A stretch of 64,000 bases of DNA from Rostratula benghalensis (lineage: Eukaryota > Chordata > Aves > Charadriiformes > Rostratulidae): NCBI GenBank assembly GCA_013399305.1, contig VXAI01000192.1:34554-98553 (forward strand), read 5' to 3'. This document shows, piece by piece, positions 10,857 through 19,700 of the stretch; the stretch's first letter is position 1; every line of letters starts with the position of its first letter. A program made the translations under genes and the position numbers. The notes below the pieces were generated by a model, which was not told the origin of the DNA, searched no databases, and worked only from the letters and a program-made list of their open reading frames with translations.

Positions 10857-11280
10857 CAAGTTTTGACTTAGCTTAATTTTACATTACTTGAAGTCCCCAT
10901 TGAAGATCTGTATAGAAATCGCTGACTCCTTTTCAACAGAGATCAGCTGAAAACAAATAGATCACAGCAACAGTACAATTCAGACTAAAGGATTTCCTAA
11001 GCAAGTTTTTCCTTTCTCTAAGAAGAGCAATCCCCATCAAGTGCATTTCCTGGCTTTTGGTTTGGGCTCCTTTTTTGTTGCTTGCAATACTCTGTGGCTA
11101 TATATTACATACTACAAGAATACAGGATGGCTTTATGAAATTACAGCTTCCAAAGAGTCTTCTGAGAAAGTTACGTACTAGCAATATTCCATCATCTTTG
11201 ACTAAAAAGTGCATACGCATTCAAAGGTTTTACACATTTCCCAGGCATTTTTCAACATACACAAATTACAACAGGTGCTT

Positions 11281-11286
11281 TTTATT
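11281..11286 (-). promoter_or_regulatory. Proximal poly(A) signal candidate for TOPORS
   Basis: AATAAA on the reverse strand, 61 bp past the TOPORS stop codon. It may give a very short 3' UTR. A second candidate lies at 10851-10856. Confidence 0.45.
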
Positions 11287-11346
11287 CTCAAAGATAAAGA
11301 GGAAGGTACGAGTTCAAAAGTTTAAGAATCATTTTATGTAAGAGTG

Positions 11347-14300
11347 CTACATTTTTTCTTCTGGGAAATCAAACCAAGAGGGTCTGTTGACAAGTCTCTT
11401 TGGCAGTGTTAGTATCAGTGGTTGTCTCTCTGGATGCTCCAGGAAGGAAATCCTGGGGGATGGCAGTTGACTGGAAAGCGCTGCTGGTGCTTCTGGGACA
11501 TAGCTGGTTACAGCTTCTGCATGAGGGCTGTTACTGCTGGTATGTGCTGTCATAACACTCTGATCAGCTGCTGTTTCTTGAAGTTTGACATCAGCATCTC
11601 TAATGTCACCACCTAAGTCTCCACTTCTGGTAGGAATACTGTACTTTCCGGTCGCTCCTCCAGTTTCCTCACCAACTCTATAAACATCTTCACATCCCAT
11701 CCTCCCCAGAAGAGAAGAGGGAGACTCACTTTGCCTCTCATTTATCTGAGCTGTGCCTGTCCAGTTCATACTGCTGTCACACTCGGTGTTTTCTGGTACC
11801 TTGCTATCAATATCACTGTCACTATCAATTGTAATCACTACTGGAGAAGAATGGGATGAGTTACTCACATGGTGTTTTCGGTGTTTCTTCTTATGCTTTT
11901 TCTTTTTCTTTTTCAGATGCCTTGTTGTATCTGTTGCTTTTCCTTCATAGACTATCTCCACACTCGGACTCCTCATCTTTTTTTTCTTTTTCTTACGCTT
12001 TGTCTCACTGCTTGCTCGGTTGTCTGAAAGGCTGTCTTCATTTTTGCAGAAGTCACTAAATTTTGGGAACTTTTTGTTGGAGTCATTTTCTCTTTCTAGA
12101 CCTGTGGTCTCCATGAATGCATTCTCCAAGTGGCGAGTTTTATACTTCCTTTTCCCACTCGGCTTTTCCCTTTTCATTCTGTCTGTTCCTCCAGAAGGAG
12201 TCCTTGACCTGTCGCTTGATCGACTCCTTGACCTGCATCTTTCATAACAGTAGTAGTGTCTCTCACGGCCTCCCCTCTGGCTATGTGGATCCGTCCTTTC
12301 AATAAACGATCGTATCCTGTATTCTGGACTAGCAGATTGCCTTGAGTAGAAGGACTGAGTCCTCCTCCTGCTTGAAGATTCGTAGCCGTCTCCGAATGCC
12401 TTTCGACTACAGAAAGCATAACCCCACTGGTATCTACTCTGATAACTGTCTCTCACATAATAACGATCACCATCTTTGCTTCTTGATCTCCTTTTGCTGT
12501 GGCCTTTGCTACGTGATCGTGATCTGCTTAGTTCTCTGGATGGAGTGCTCTCACGACTAAGAGAGCCTCCCTGGCTTTTTTGAGGGACTTTGGAGCCATG
12601 AGCCCTCGACCTCTTGCTACTTCTTTTGCTCCTGTGTTTGCTACCATCTCTGCTTCTTGATCGTTTTCTTTTAGATTGACTTTTGCTACGATGCTCCTTC
12701 CTAGGTCGATGGCCATGACTGCCTCGACTGCTCCGTGAACAGGATTGTGGGCTCCTGGACTTTCCCTTTTTAGACAATCTGTGATTCCAAGGGGAGCATA
12801 TTGTATCACTCCCTGGGGAGGGGCTCCATCTTAGGTGGCGCGGAGACAGATCTTTTACCTTACATTTGTTCTTCTCATCATCTTTTGACTCTGTTTTCTC
12901 AACTGTAGGAGACAAACAGCTTCTACAACTACCCATATCTTCCTTGTATGCAGGGGAATGTGGTGAGAAACTCCTGCTTGAATCACTGTCACTCCAGCTG
13001 CGACACTGAATTGGCTGCTGCTTCTTCACATCTTCCTTTTTCTCTTCCCGAATGGACTCCTCTGAGTCTGAGGACAGCTCAACCACTTCTGGTGTCCTCT
13101 CAGCCAATGGCTTAACGTATCCAACAATAACACAGTTGTCCGGGGAAGAGTCACTGCCGTTTGAAACAGCATTGGCCTGCAACTGAGTTTGTGGCTTGGT
13201 TCTTTGACTCTTTGGAGCAGAGTCCTCATCAGAACTTTCTGACATCTCCAGAGGAGAAGCTATCGTTGCACGAACCTCTTCTGATACGGAATAGGAAGGC
13301 CCCGGAGTCTCATCATCCCAGGGAGCCTGATCAAGACCAGTCACTGACAAACTGTTATCCGGCCCTTGAGAATACGCCACGTCTGGAGATATCGTAATAA
13401 TTGATGAGTCTGACTGGCTTCCTTCATCGTATGATGGTGCAGGACAGTCGTAATTGGCATGTTGATCATATGCTTCCAAGTTAAAAGGGCAACGGGCAAA
13501 ACTGATGAATTCATGTAAGAAGTGTTCCGTCCGATTCAGCAAAAATGGCTTCAAATCGTCAGCAAAGGCCTGACTTTCTAGATCATACCTCGTCACATTG
13601 CTCATGATAATGTGCTGTACAATATTAACCAAAGATCCATGAGCACCAAACAGGACTGTAAGTTCTCGCTTCAGCCAAGGAACCAACCTGTGAAGGCAAG
13701 CAGGGTTGTGGCGGAAAAATTCTGCTGAAATGTCTCGATAGCGGCCACCATCCTGAATACTACGAATACGCACACCAGTACGGTACAGAGCTCTGCGGAA
13801 GTTGATCATATCCTCCTCCTGAATCTGCCGCAGAGACCTGCCCTCTGCGCTAGCCTGCCTCCTTGAGGCCAGCCTCCTTAACATCTGCTGAATCTCCCTG
13901 TCTCGCTGCCGCACTGGTTCGCTCGACAGCCCTTCAAACAGTACCCCATTATCTGGGGGAGACAGCATCCTTTGGGAATGGTAACTGCTAGAGCGGCGTT
14001 GCCTTGTTAATGTGGTACGGTAACGAAACCTCCGGCTCTCGGGGCTGGAAAAAGACCTGTTTTCTAAAGGGCTGAGTATGTACTCCTTAAAGTCATCTTC
14101 AGCACGAATTGTATGGAAAATGGAAAAAAAAGGCTGCTTACAGAGAGGACATTCTGCTTTGTTTTTTGACCACTCCTGGACACAGCGGAAACAGAACCTA
14201 TGCAAGCAGCGATCTAGATACGCAACATTGTCAAATCTATCCAAGCAAATGGGGCATTTAGAGTCAGGAGATGCATCTGTTGGCAGCTTGCTGGTGCTGG

Positions 14301-14352
14301 CTTTTGGTGAAAAATTGCTCTCTTCTGAAAACTCCTTATCTGCTGAAGTCAT
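11347..14352 (-). CDS. TOPORS: E3 ubiquitin/SUMO-protein ligase TOPORS, large coding exon
   Basis: TOPORS is a nuclear RING ligase that attaches ubiquitin and SUMO to targets such as p53 and is found in speckle-like nuclear bodies and at the ciliary base (family knowledge). The exon encodes 1001 residues from its own ATG. An N-terminal C3HC4 RING has ligands C33, C36, C49, H51, C54, C57, C68 and C71. The TOPORS-specific central domain (about residues 185-300) contains the PWLKREL and FLHEFISFAR motifs. A SUMO-interacting stretch (CVIVGYVKP) precedes an acidic serine patch. A long RS-rich region covers about residues 480-750, then a lysine/histidine block and a second hydrophobic-acidic motif (VVITIDSDSD). 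The reverse strand reads a pyrimidine-rich acceptor ending in TAG, then AAC-ATG, so the exon really starts at 14355 and continues from an upstream coding exon. The length is close to the human protein and I see no frameshift. Confidence 0.98.
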   Translation of the reverse strand: MTSADKEFSEESNFSPKASTSKLPTDASPDSKCPICLDRFDNVAYLDRCLHRFCFRCVQEWSKNKAECPLCKQPFFSIFHTIRAEDDFKEYILSPLENRSFSSPESRRFRYRTTLTRQRRSSSYHSQRMLSPPDNGVLFEGLSSEPVRQRDREIQQMLRRLASRRQASAEGRSLRQIQEEDMINFRRALYRTGVRIRSIQDGGRYRDISAEFFRHNPACLHRLVPWLKRELTVLFGAHGSLVNIVQHIIMSNVTRYDLESQAFADDLKPFLLNRTEHFLHEFISFARCPFNLEAYDQHANYDCPAPSYDEGSQSDSSIITISPDVAYSQGPDNSLSVTGLDQAPWDDETPGPSYSVSEEVRATIASPLEMSESSDEDSAPKSQRTKPQTQLQANAVSNGSDSSPDNCVIVGYVKPLAERTPEVVELSSDSEESIREEKKEDVKKQQPIQCRSWSDSDSSRSFSPHSPAYKEDMGSCRSCLSPTVEKTESKDDEKNKCKVKDLSPRHLRWSPSPGSDTICSPWNHRLSKKGKSRSPQSCSRSSRGSHGHRPRKEHRSKSQSKRKRSRSRDGSKHRSKRSSKRSRAHGSKVPQKSQGGSLSRESTPSRELSRSRSRSKGHSKRRSRSKDGDRYYVRDSYQSRYQWGYAFCSRKAFGDGYESSSRRRTQSFYSRQSASPEYRIRSFIERTDPHSQRGGRERHYYCYERCRSRSRSSDRSRTPSGGTDRMKREKPSGKRKYKTRHLENAFMETTGLERENDSNKKFPKFSDFCKNEDSLSDNRASSETKRKKKKKKMRSPSVEIVYEGKATDTTRHLKKKKKKHKKKHRKHHVSNSSHSSPVVITIDSDSDIDSKVPENTECDSSMNWTGTAQINERQSESPSSLLGRMGCEDVYRVGEETGGATGKYSIPTRSGDLGGDIRDADVKLQETAADQSVMTAHTSSNSPHAEAVTSYVPEAPAALSSQLPSPRISFLEHPERQPLILTLPKRLVNRPSWFDFPEEKM

Positions 14353-14355
14353 GTT

Positions 14356-15649
14356 CTACAAAAGAAAGAGACAAAAGATCATTGCTATCTCAGAGAGACA
14401 AAAATATTAAAATTTAGACACAGAAACCTGTAACAGTCACCTCTAAGGCTGCAAAACCCAGTATTACCACTGAGAGAACACTTAAGGAGGCAGCAGCAGG
14501 ACCCAGCTACATTGCTTGACCTCTCCTCACAGTGAGATCTTGTTCTTCAGTACTGCAAGTGTTAAACACAGCTTACATCTTGCTAGGCTTTATGAAGATA
14601 ATAGGCAGGACTCTGTCTTTTCCCCCACTCATGAACAACTGCTTTGACATGGTCAGAAAGTTTGATTGCCACGACATCCTACAAAACACACTTCCAAAAG
14701 AGACCAGTGTTTACACATGAATAATAAGACAACAGTTGGCTCTGTCCTCTAAGAAAAAAAATCAAGTGGTTACACTCAAACTAAACCACCAGTGCTGGGC
14801 ACTCATGCTGAAGCACACGTGGCTTGTTGGACAAGACAACCTCCAGGCACATGCTCAAGCTTAAATTATTTTTATTTTTTTTTTTATGACTGAACACAAA
14901 CAGCCAGGTGTCATTCCTACACCCATCCCTAGATACACACTGCCTTTGTATCTAATCAGGCTGTTGTCCTGGTTTGAGGTAAAACAATTTTTTTCTAGTA
15001 GCTTTATTTTTCAGTAAAGCCTCTTCTAACTGATAAAATTCCTGAAATTAATGGCATGTTTGTTCAACAGTATCTGCTTCTAGCAGGAACGGCCTTATGT
15101 TTATAGTTCATACGAAGGAATGGTATGCAGAGAGGCTCCTATTTATACTTATTGCTATAACCACCAAGGTCAGATAACTGTTATGCACCAAGTCTGAGAG
15201 TCGGAACAGAAAAACCGTAGATGGGTTGCACCCGTGGGGGGAAGCAGGCAGAGCAGGGCAGGTGACCCAAGGCATGGCAGGCAACAAATCCACTAAAGTT
15301 AATTGAAATATCAGCATTACGTTAAGAGCTACCACGCCACCTCCAAACCGACTAGCCCATTTTCTGCGGCAAGCCTCGGAGCGGGTCGAAACGGTCCGCT
15401 GGGCACACACCCGGCGACACACGCACTGGGGGGACACACGCGCAGGGACGCAGCGCGCGTGACGAACGCACGTTCTGGGGGCCACAAGCGCACGCAGGCA
15501 CGCACGAAGGTGCGGGGGGCGAGGGAGGGAGGGAAGGGGAGAAGGAAAGGGTTCACGCCCGCCCCCCTTAGTGCCATACCCACCGCCCGCTCACCCGCCG
15601 CAGGACGCCCTCCCTCCCGCACCTCGCCGGACTCGCTGCCCGCACTCAC
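14356..15649 (-). other. TOPORS: TOPORS intron 1 (predicted)
   Basis: On the reverse strand this 1294-bp stretch begins GTGAGT and ends in a pyrimidine tract followed by TAG. It holds no other coding signal I can support. Its AT-rich part (about 14960-15100) contains a possible degraded LTR end, and from about 15350 upward it is CpG-rich. Confidence 0.6.
14977..15050 (+). mobile_element. Possible degraded LTR end
   Basis: GTCCTGGTTTGAGGTAAAAC followed by a T-rich stretch and CTAGTAGC resembles the 5' end of some bird ERV LTRs. No partner end was found, so this is tentative. It lies within TOPORS intron 1. Confidence 0.3.
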
Positions 15650-15808
15650 CGCAGCCGGGCCCTCGCTTGCCCGGCAGGCTGGGGCCGCGGTCGTCTTCAG
15701 CCGGTGTCGCGTCCGGCAGCGCCCGGAGCCAGCAACCTCTCGCCGCTCCTCCCCTGTCGGGCGGCGGCGGCGGGCGCCCTCCCCCAGGCGCCGTCGGGGC
15801 TCGGCCAT
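15650..15808 (-). CDS. TOPORS: TOPORS first coding exon (predicted)
   Basis: This is an arginine-rich 53-codon open segment starting MAEPRRRLGEG and ending EGPAA, directly followed by a consensus donor (GTGAGT, starting at 15649). Splicing to 14355 removes 1294 bp and is phase 0: ...EGPAA-N-MTSADKEF. The long human isoform likewise has an Arg/Ala/Pro-rich N-terminal extension before its MASAAKEF segment. The predicted full protein is 53 + 1 + 1001 = 1055 residues, against 1045 in human as I recall it. The reading frame is also open further upstream, so the exact start is uncertain; the ATG at 15808 has G at +4 but C at -3. The short form starting at 14352 could also be made. Confidence 0.7.
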
Positions 15809-15995
15809 CGGCGGCGGCGGCGATGTTGCTGCAGGAACAGTCCCCGCAACACCACCGGCAGCGGCCGGGCAGCGCCAGCACTTAACCGCCGCGCAGCCTG
15901 CCGGGGGTTGGCGCACTTCTCTGACGCCACTTCCGCTCTGGGCGGTGACATTTTGCCGTCGGGCGGAGTGCGGGGCAGGAAGGGGTCGGGCTGCT

Positions 15996-16040
15996 ATGGC
16001 ATCCTCGGAGAGAAGGAACCCGCGCTTGCTCTGCCACCTG
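15996..16040 (+). CDS. SMIM27: SMIM27 coding exon 1 (predicted)
   Basis: Fifteen codons (MASSERRNPRLLCHL) up to a GT dinucleotide at 16041. They join in phase 0 to the exon at 16285, removing a 244-bp intron. Human SMIM27 also starts with a short Ser/Arg-containing N-terminus of about 14 residues before the membrane segment. The donor GTGCGG is a weak match to consensus, so a nearby alternative donor cannot be excluded. Head-to-head position with TOPORS is the same as in human, where this gene was formerly called TOPORS-AS1. Confidence 0.7.
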
Positions 16041-16284
16041 GTGCGGGCTGGGCTGTGGGAATCAGGGGCGGGGAGGGCGGAACTAGGCCCAGTGCGGGAA
16101 AAGAGACGAAACGGGACCACGGGGCTGTGGTAATCGGAGGCGGAGGGGAACCAGGACTGTAGGCCGCTCGGCCTGGAGGGCAGGTTTTACCGCCCCGGGG
16201 CGGGGGGAATAGGGCTGTATGCGCCTCTTGATGGAGGCAGCAGACCCAGCGACCTCAGGGGTAACAGGGCGCTTTGTCCCACAG

Positions 16285-16392
16285 GTGCTGGGTGCCGTGG
16301 TGCTGCTTTGCTGGGGTTCCGTCCTTTACAGTGCACGGGTGGCTGCTCAGCGGCAGCTGGAGAGCAGCTTCTTGGCCCAGGGACGGCCCTAG
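16285..16392 (+). CDS. SMIM27: SMIM27 coding exon 2 (small integral membrane protein 27)
   Basis: After the acceptor CCCACAG the frame gives 35 residues and TAG. The core LCWGSVLYSARVAAQRQL lines up with the human segment LISWGCIIYASMVSARRQL (recalled), the diagnostic part of this microprotein. With exon 1 the protein is about 50 residues: a short basic N-terminus, one hydrophobic membrane helix (about residues 15-32), then an Arg/Gln-containing tail that is shorter than in human. The biochemical role is not established as far as I know. The product is too small for ordinary ORF thresholds and is easily missed. Confidence 0.82.
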   Translation: MLGAVVLLCWGSVLYSARVAAQRQLESSFLAQGRP

Positions 16393-16484
16393 GCGATGAC
16401 AGAGCCTGTGAGATCCATCAGAAGGCTGGAGGAGCACCATGGCCACTTGCATAAAGCATAAATAGTTCTTAGAAAAGAGAAAGT

Positions 16485-16490
16485 AATAAA
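16485..16490 (+). promoter_or_regulatory. Poly(A) signal candidate of SMIM27
   Basis: AATAAA, 93 bp after the SMIM27 stop codon. It supports a compact two-exon transcript ending near 16510. Confidence 0.55.
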
Positions 16491-16744
16491 ACCATAAGCA
16501 ATTATTGCGAAAGAGAACAAGGTCTCTGCTGATGTGTATTAGTGTATATCTGCGAGGGGCACACATACATGCCATAAGTGAGAGGGAAAATAAAAAGGCA
16601 CTGACAAGGGCAGGTCACAGCACCTGCATGTAGTACAACCAGGACTTGCATAAAACATGAGCACAGCCAGTCACGTCCCTTTTCTTCTCTACAGATGGTA
16701 AGGATTGAAGTTCTGTAGTGAAAGTATACGTACATGGGTTCACA

Positions 16745-16798
16745 GGGACTTGATGACTGTAAAGGTTGCTTCCAAGCTAGATGGCTCTATGATTCTAT
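16745..16798 (+). mobile_element. CR1 LINE extreme 3' end
   Basis: About 54 bp resembling the CR1 tail (GACTTGATGA...) and ending in the characteristic CTATGATTCTAT octamer-type terminus. Confidence 0.6.
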
Positions 16799-19700
16799 CC
16801 CCTGAGTTCCAGCACCATCTTTGTGTCCATCTGATCACCCTGCCCGTGTCCTGAGCCCTCTTACCTGTTCACACCAGCTCTTCCAGCTTCCCGCTTACAA
16901 GCAAGCACACGTGGGCTGACATGCTTATCCCAGCAGCTGGAGCCGAGACCATCGCTGTTGCCTGCACGCTTTGCTGCCACCAAAATCCTTACACACTCCC
17001 ATTGCTGGCACAGTAGGGATCTGTATCCAGAATGGTCTTACTCGGTTGACTGCAGGCATGTCTAAGTTCTTGGGTGTGGTGAGATCCACTTGGAGAGTCC
17101 ATCTCTCAGACTCCCTGAGTCACTGATGGAAAGATGAAAGGTACCCCAGGGAGATTGCGATTTATGAGCAATTCTGGAAGTTAAATGCATGTTCGGGGAT
17201 GCTGGTTTTCTGCTCAGCTGAGGAAAGCTCAAGTCTTGTGGCTCCTCTCCCACAGTCCGCATGGACCAGCAGCACCTCATCCCACCCACAGAACTCTTGA
17301 AGCGGGGGAAAAGCCTTCTCCTTGGGAGGCCTGGTCCTGCTTCCTGGGCCATCAGTTTCTTAAGGGTCCCTTGGTCAGCAGCAGGGGTTTTCCTCACCAG
17401 CAGCTTTGTGGGAGTGAGATCATGAAAGACCTTGGTCTTACGTCTTCCTGGGCAGCAGCCATGGCACTGGCGGTCCCCAAGTTGTTGACAGTGGGACCCA
17501 CAGTCCCTGGGGTGGGGATAGCGATAGCCACCCTCCCCAGCCCTCTCTGGCCTGCCCTGGGGCCAGGGATGATGTCCTCTCAAGCACAGCAGCAACAGTG
17601 CCTCCAGGGAAGGAGGTCAGCAGGAGGCTCAGGTGATTTGATTCCTTTCCTGTTGGAAACTTGTCATGGACCCCAGCATTACACCTGCAGAAGTTTCAGT
17701 GCTGACAGAGAGGCTCTCTGCATCTCCACTTACTTTTTGGCTCAAAGCTGACTGGCTGAAGCATCCCTGTTGTCCATGCAACAAGAGCTCAGCTTTGGTA
17801 TACTGTTGTCCTCAGCGTGGTGGTCAGGCAGTCACCAGGTGCAGCTATCAACCCCTTGCCCTGGCCAGCTGGGCACCTCCCGTGGCATGGCACCAAGAGC
17901 ACTGATGGGTGCAGTGCTGGCTGGCCATGGTAAGAGCATTCTGACCACCAGCCTGCTCCAGGCTGTGGCCTCACACTGTTGGCTTCTCTGTCCCTACTGG
18001 CATGCAGCGATAGCTGGAGGTGGGCAGGCATTGGTCACTGCAGGGTCTTGGGTTGCTCTGCTCCGCTGCAAACCTTCTAAGTGCCATTTGCAGCCACCAT
18101 GACGTAAATCACCTGTTTGGGCTTTGTTCCTTCTGCGAAGTGAGCTGGTATACCTGCCAGCTGCCATGAAATGGCAAAATACTCCCCACCGTGGCTCCCA
18201 AACCTGCTTGCCACCATCGCAAGCTGGAGCCATGCAGGGCTGCAGGCAAGCAGCAGCACCAGCTGAACTTCTCTCTCCTCAGGTGAGAACCTCAACCCCT
18301 GGGCAAGCTCAGAGGGGGCTTTCCAACAGCCTCTACAGGACCAAGACTTCCCTGTTGTCTCTGGTCCCTGGAAGTCCAAGACAGAGCCTATGACTGCTCA
18401 CAACAGAGGTGAAACACCCAAAAATGTTCCTGCTGATGATGAGGACTTTTCACGGTGACAGCAAAGAGGCAGAAAGCAAACTTGCTGGTTATATGGTATG
18501 GTCTTTAGCTAACTGAGAAAACAGTGTGATGTCCTCCAGATATTAAGACAATTAAGAGTCTCAAGTGTTTTCTATTCCTCTGCCCTGCCTTGATTATTCT
18601 TCCTTTTCTTCCCTGTGCTGCTATCACAGCACCATGCCAGAGTCAGCATCGCGGGTCTAAGGAACATCCACAGCCCCACATCCTGACATTTGCCTGAAAC
18701 CATGGTAGGATGGTGGCAGCAGCAAGAAGCAACTTGTTTCTTTCTTCCAGGTGACACGGGAGTGGGATCTAAGCCCCCAGAGAGGTTGGGAAATACCTCC
18801 TTCAAAGCTAGTGGGGAGGGAACAGCTTGCAGCCTCTGTCTCTGCAGCTCACCCTTCTGCGTGGCTCTGCTATTTGCTCAGTAACAGTAGCTCTTCCAGG
18901 AAAGCAATTAAAATCCTGTGTATTTGCAAGGATTTTAAACCGCCACCTCAGCAAGAAAAGTATCTGTGTCATTCCACCAAAATGATCAAAAAACATACAC
19001 TGCAAAGCTCCCAGTAACCAGAGAAATCCCAGGTACTTGAGGTTTGTATTCAGCTTAACGTTGAGGTAAATATTCACTCTGATTCTTCTGCCCAGTTACG
19101 CATTGTCTTAAAGAAAAAGCCATAAGGATCATTGTCCAGAACCAAGGTCCTGAGACAGTAACTGAAAGATAATTTAAGAAGATAACTAGTAGGTATCTAG
19201 TCATTAGAAGTAAGAGAATGAAAGCTCAGCATATTGTCAATAGCAGTATTAAAAACTCACTTCCTAAGCAATTTTGATGCCAGTTGTCTCATTTGAGCTA
19301 CCTCTCTCTGAAAAAGCTGTCTCTAAATCTGCTAACTTACAGTGTTACCACCCACATTGTATGTTCCACCTCCCCTTTTCTTTCAAACTCTGTTCAGCTT
19401 GTGCTCATGTGCTTGCTTATGGGAGTCAAGAAGCACAAGAAACCCCCTCAGCTTGCTTCTGGGGTGTCACAAGAAGGTCTTGGACCCGGTGCTTACCATC
19501 CATCAGCCCCTCCTCACCCGCTAAGAGGCAGTGCAGAGCAGAAAGCATGTGCTTCCCATCACATTCAAAACAATGCAGCAAATAGCTATTCAGATTAAAT
19601 CACCAGAGATGGCTATTTTGCCAATGCTATCATCTCTAAAGGAATATATTCATAATGCTGATGAAATCCACCTCAGATCTTTCTCTTTTAATCATTTTTA

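Larger units (their letters stand above)
9221..11280. other. Spacer between TOPORS and the TOPORS-like cluster
   Basis: It contains the assembly gap and, near its right end, the TOPORS poly(A) candidates. The apparent long ORFs here simply read through the N run. No gene is supported. Confidence 0.65.
15350..16250. promoter_or_regulatory. CpG island, bidirectional TOPORS/SMIM27 promoter
   Basis: GC- and CpG-dense region spanning the first exons of TOPORS (reverse) and SMIM27 (forward). The two start codons are 188 bp apart (15808 and 15996). Between them lie an ETS-type site (ACTTCCG at 15929-15935, CGGAAGT on the other strand) and an adjacent CRE-like TGACGCCA (15922-15929). No TATA box is visible. 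This is typical of a divergent housekeeping promoter. Confidence 0.7.

Noticed and set aside
15303..16133. 276-residue forward ORF and 263-residue reverse ORF in the TOPORS promoter
   Set aside because: CpG-island composition keeps frames open. Only the short exon with a donor in the reverse frame and the small SMIM27 exons fit known genes.
17430..17660. Gly/Ala/Val-rich frame recalling interferon-inducible IFI6/IFI27 proteins
   Set aside because: Only scattered residues agree, with no clear exon borders or conserved motif; most likely compositional.
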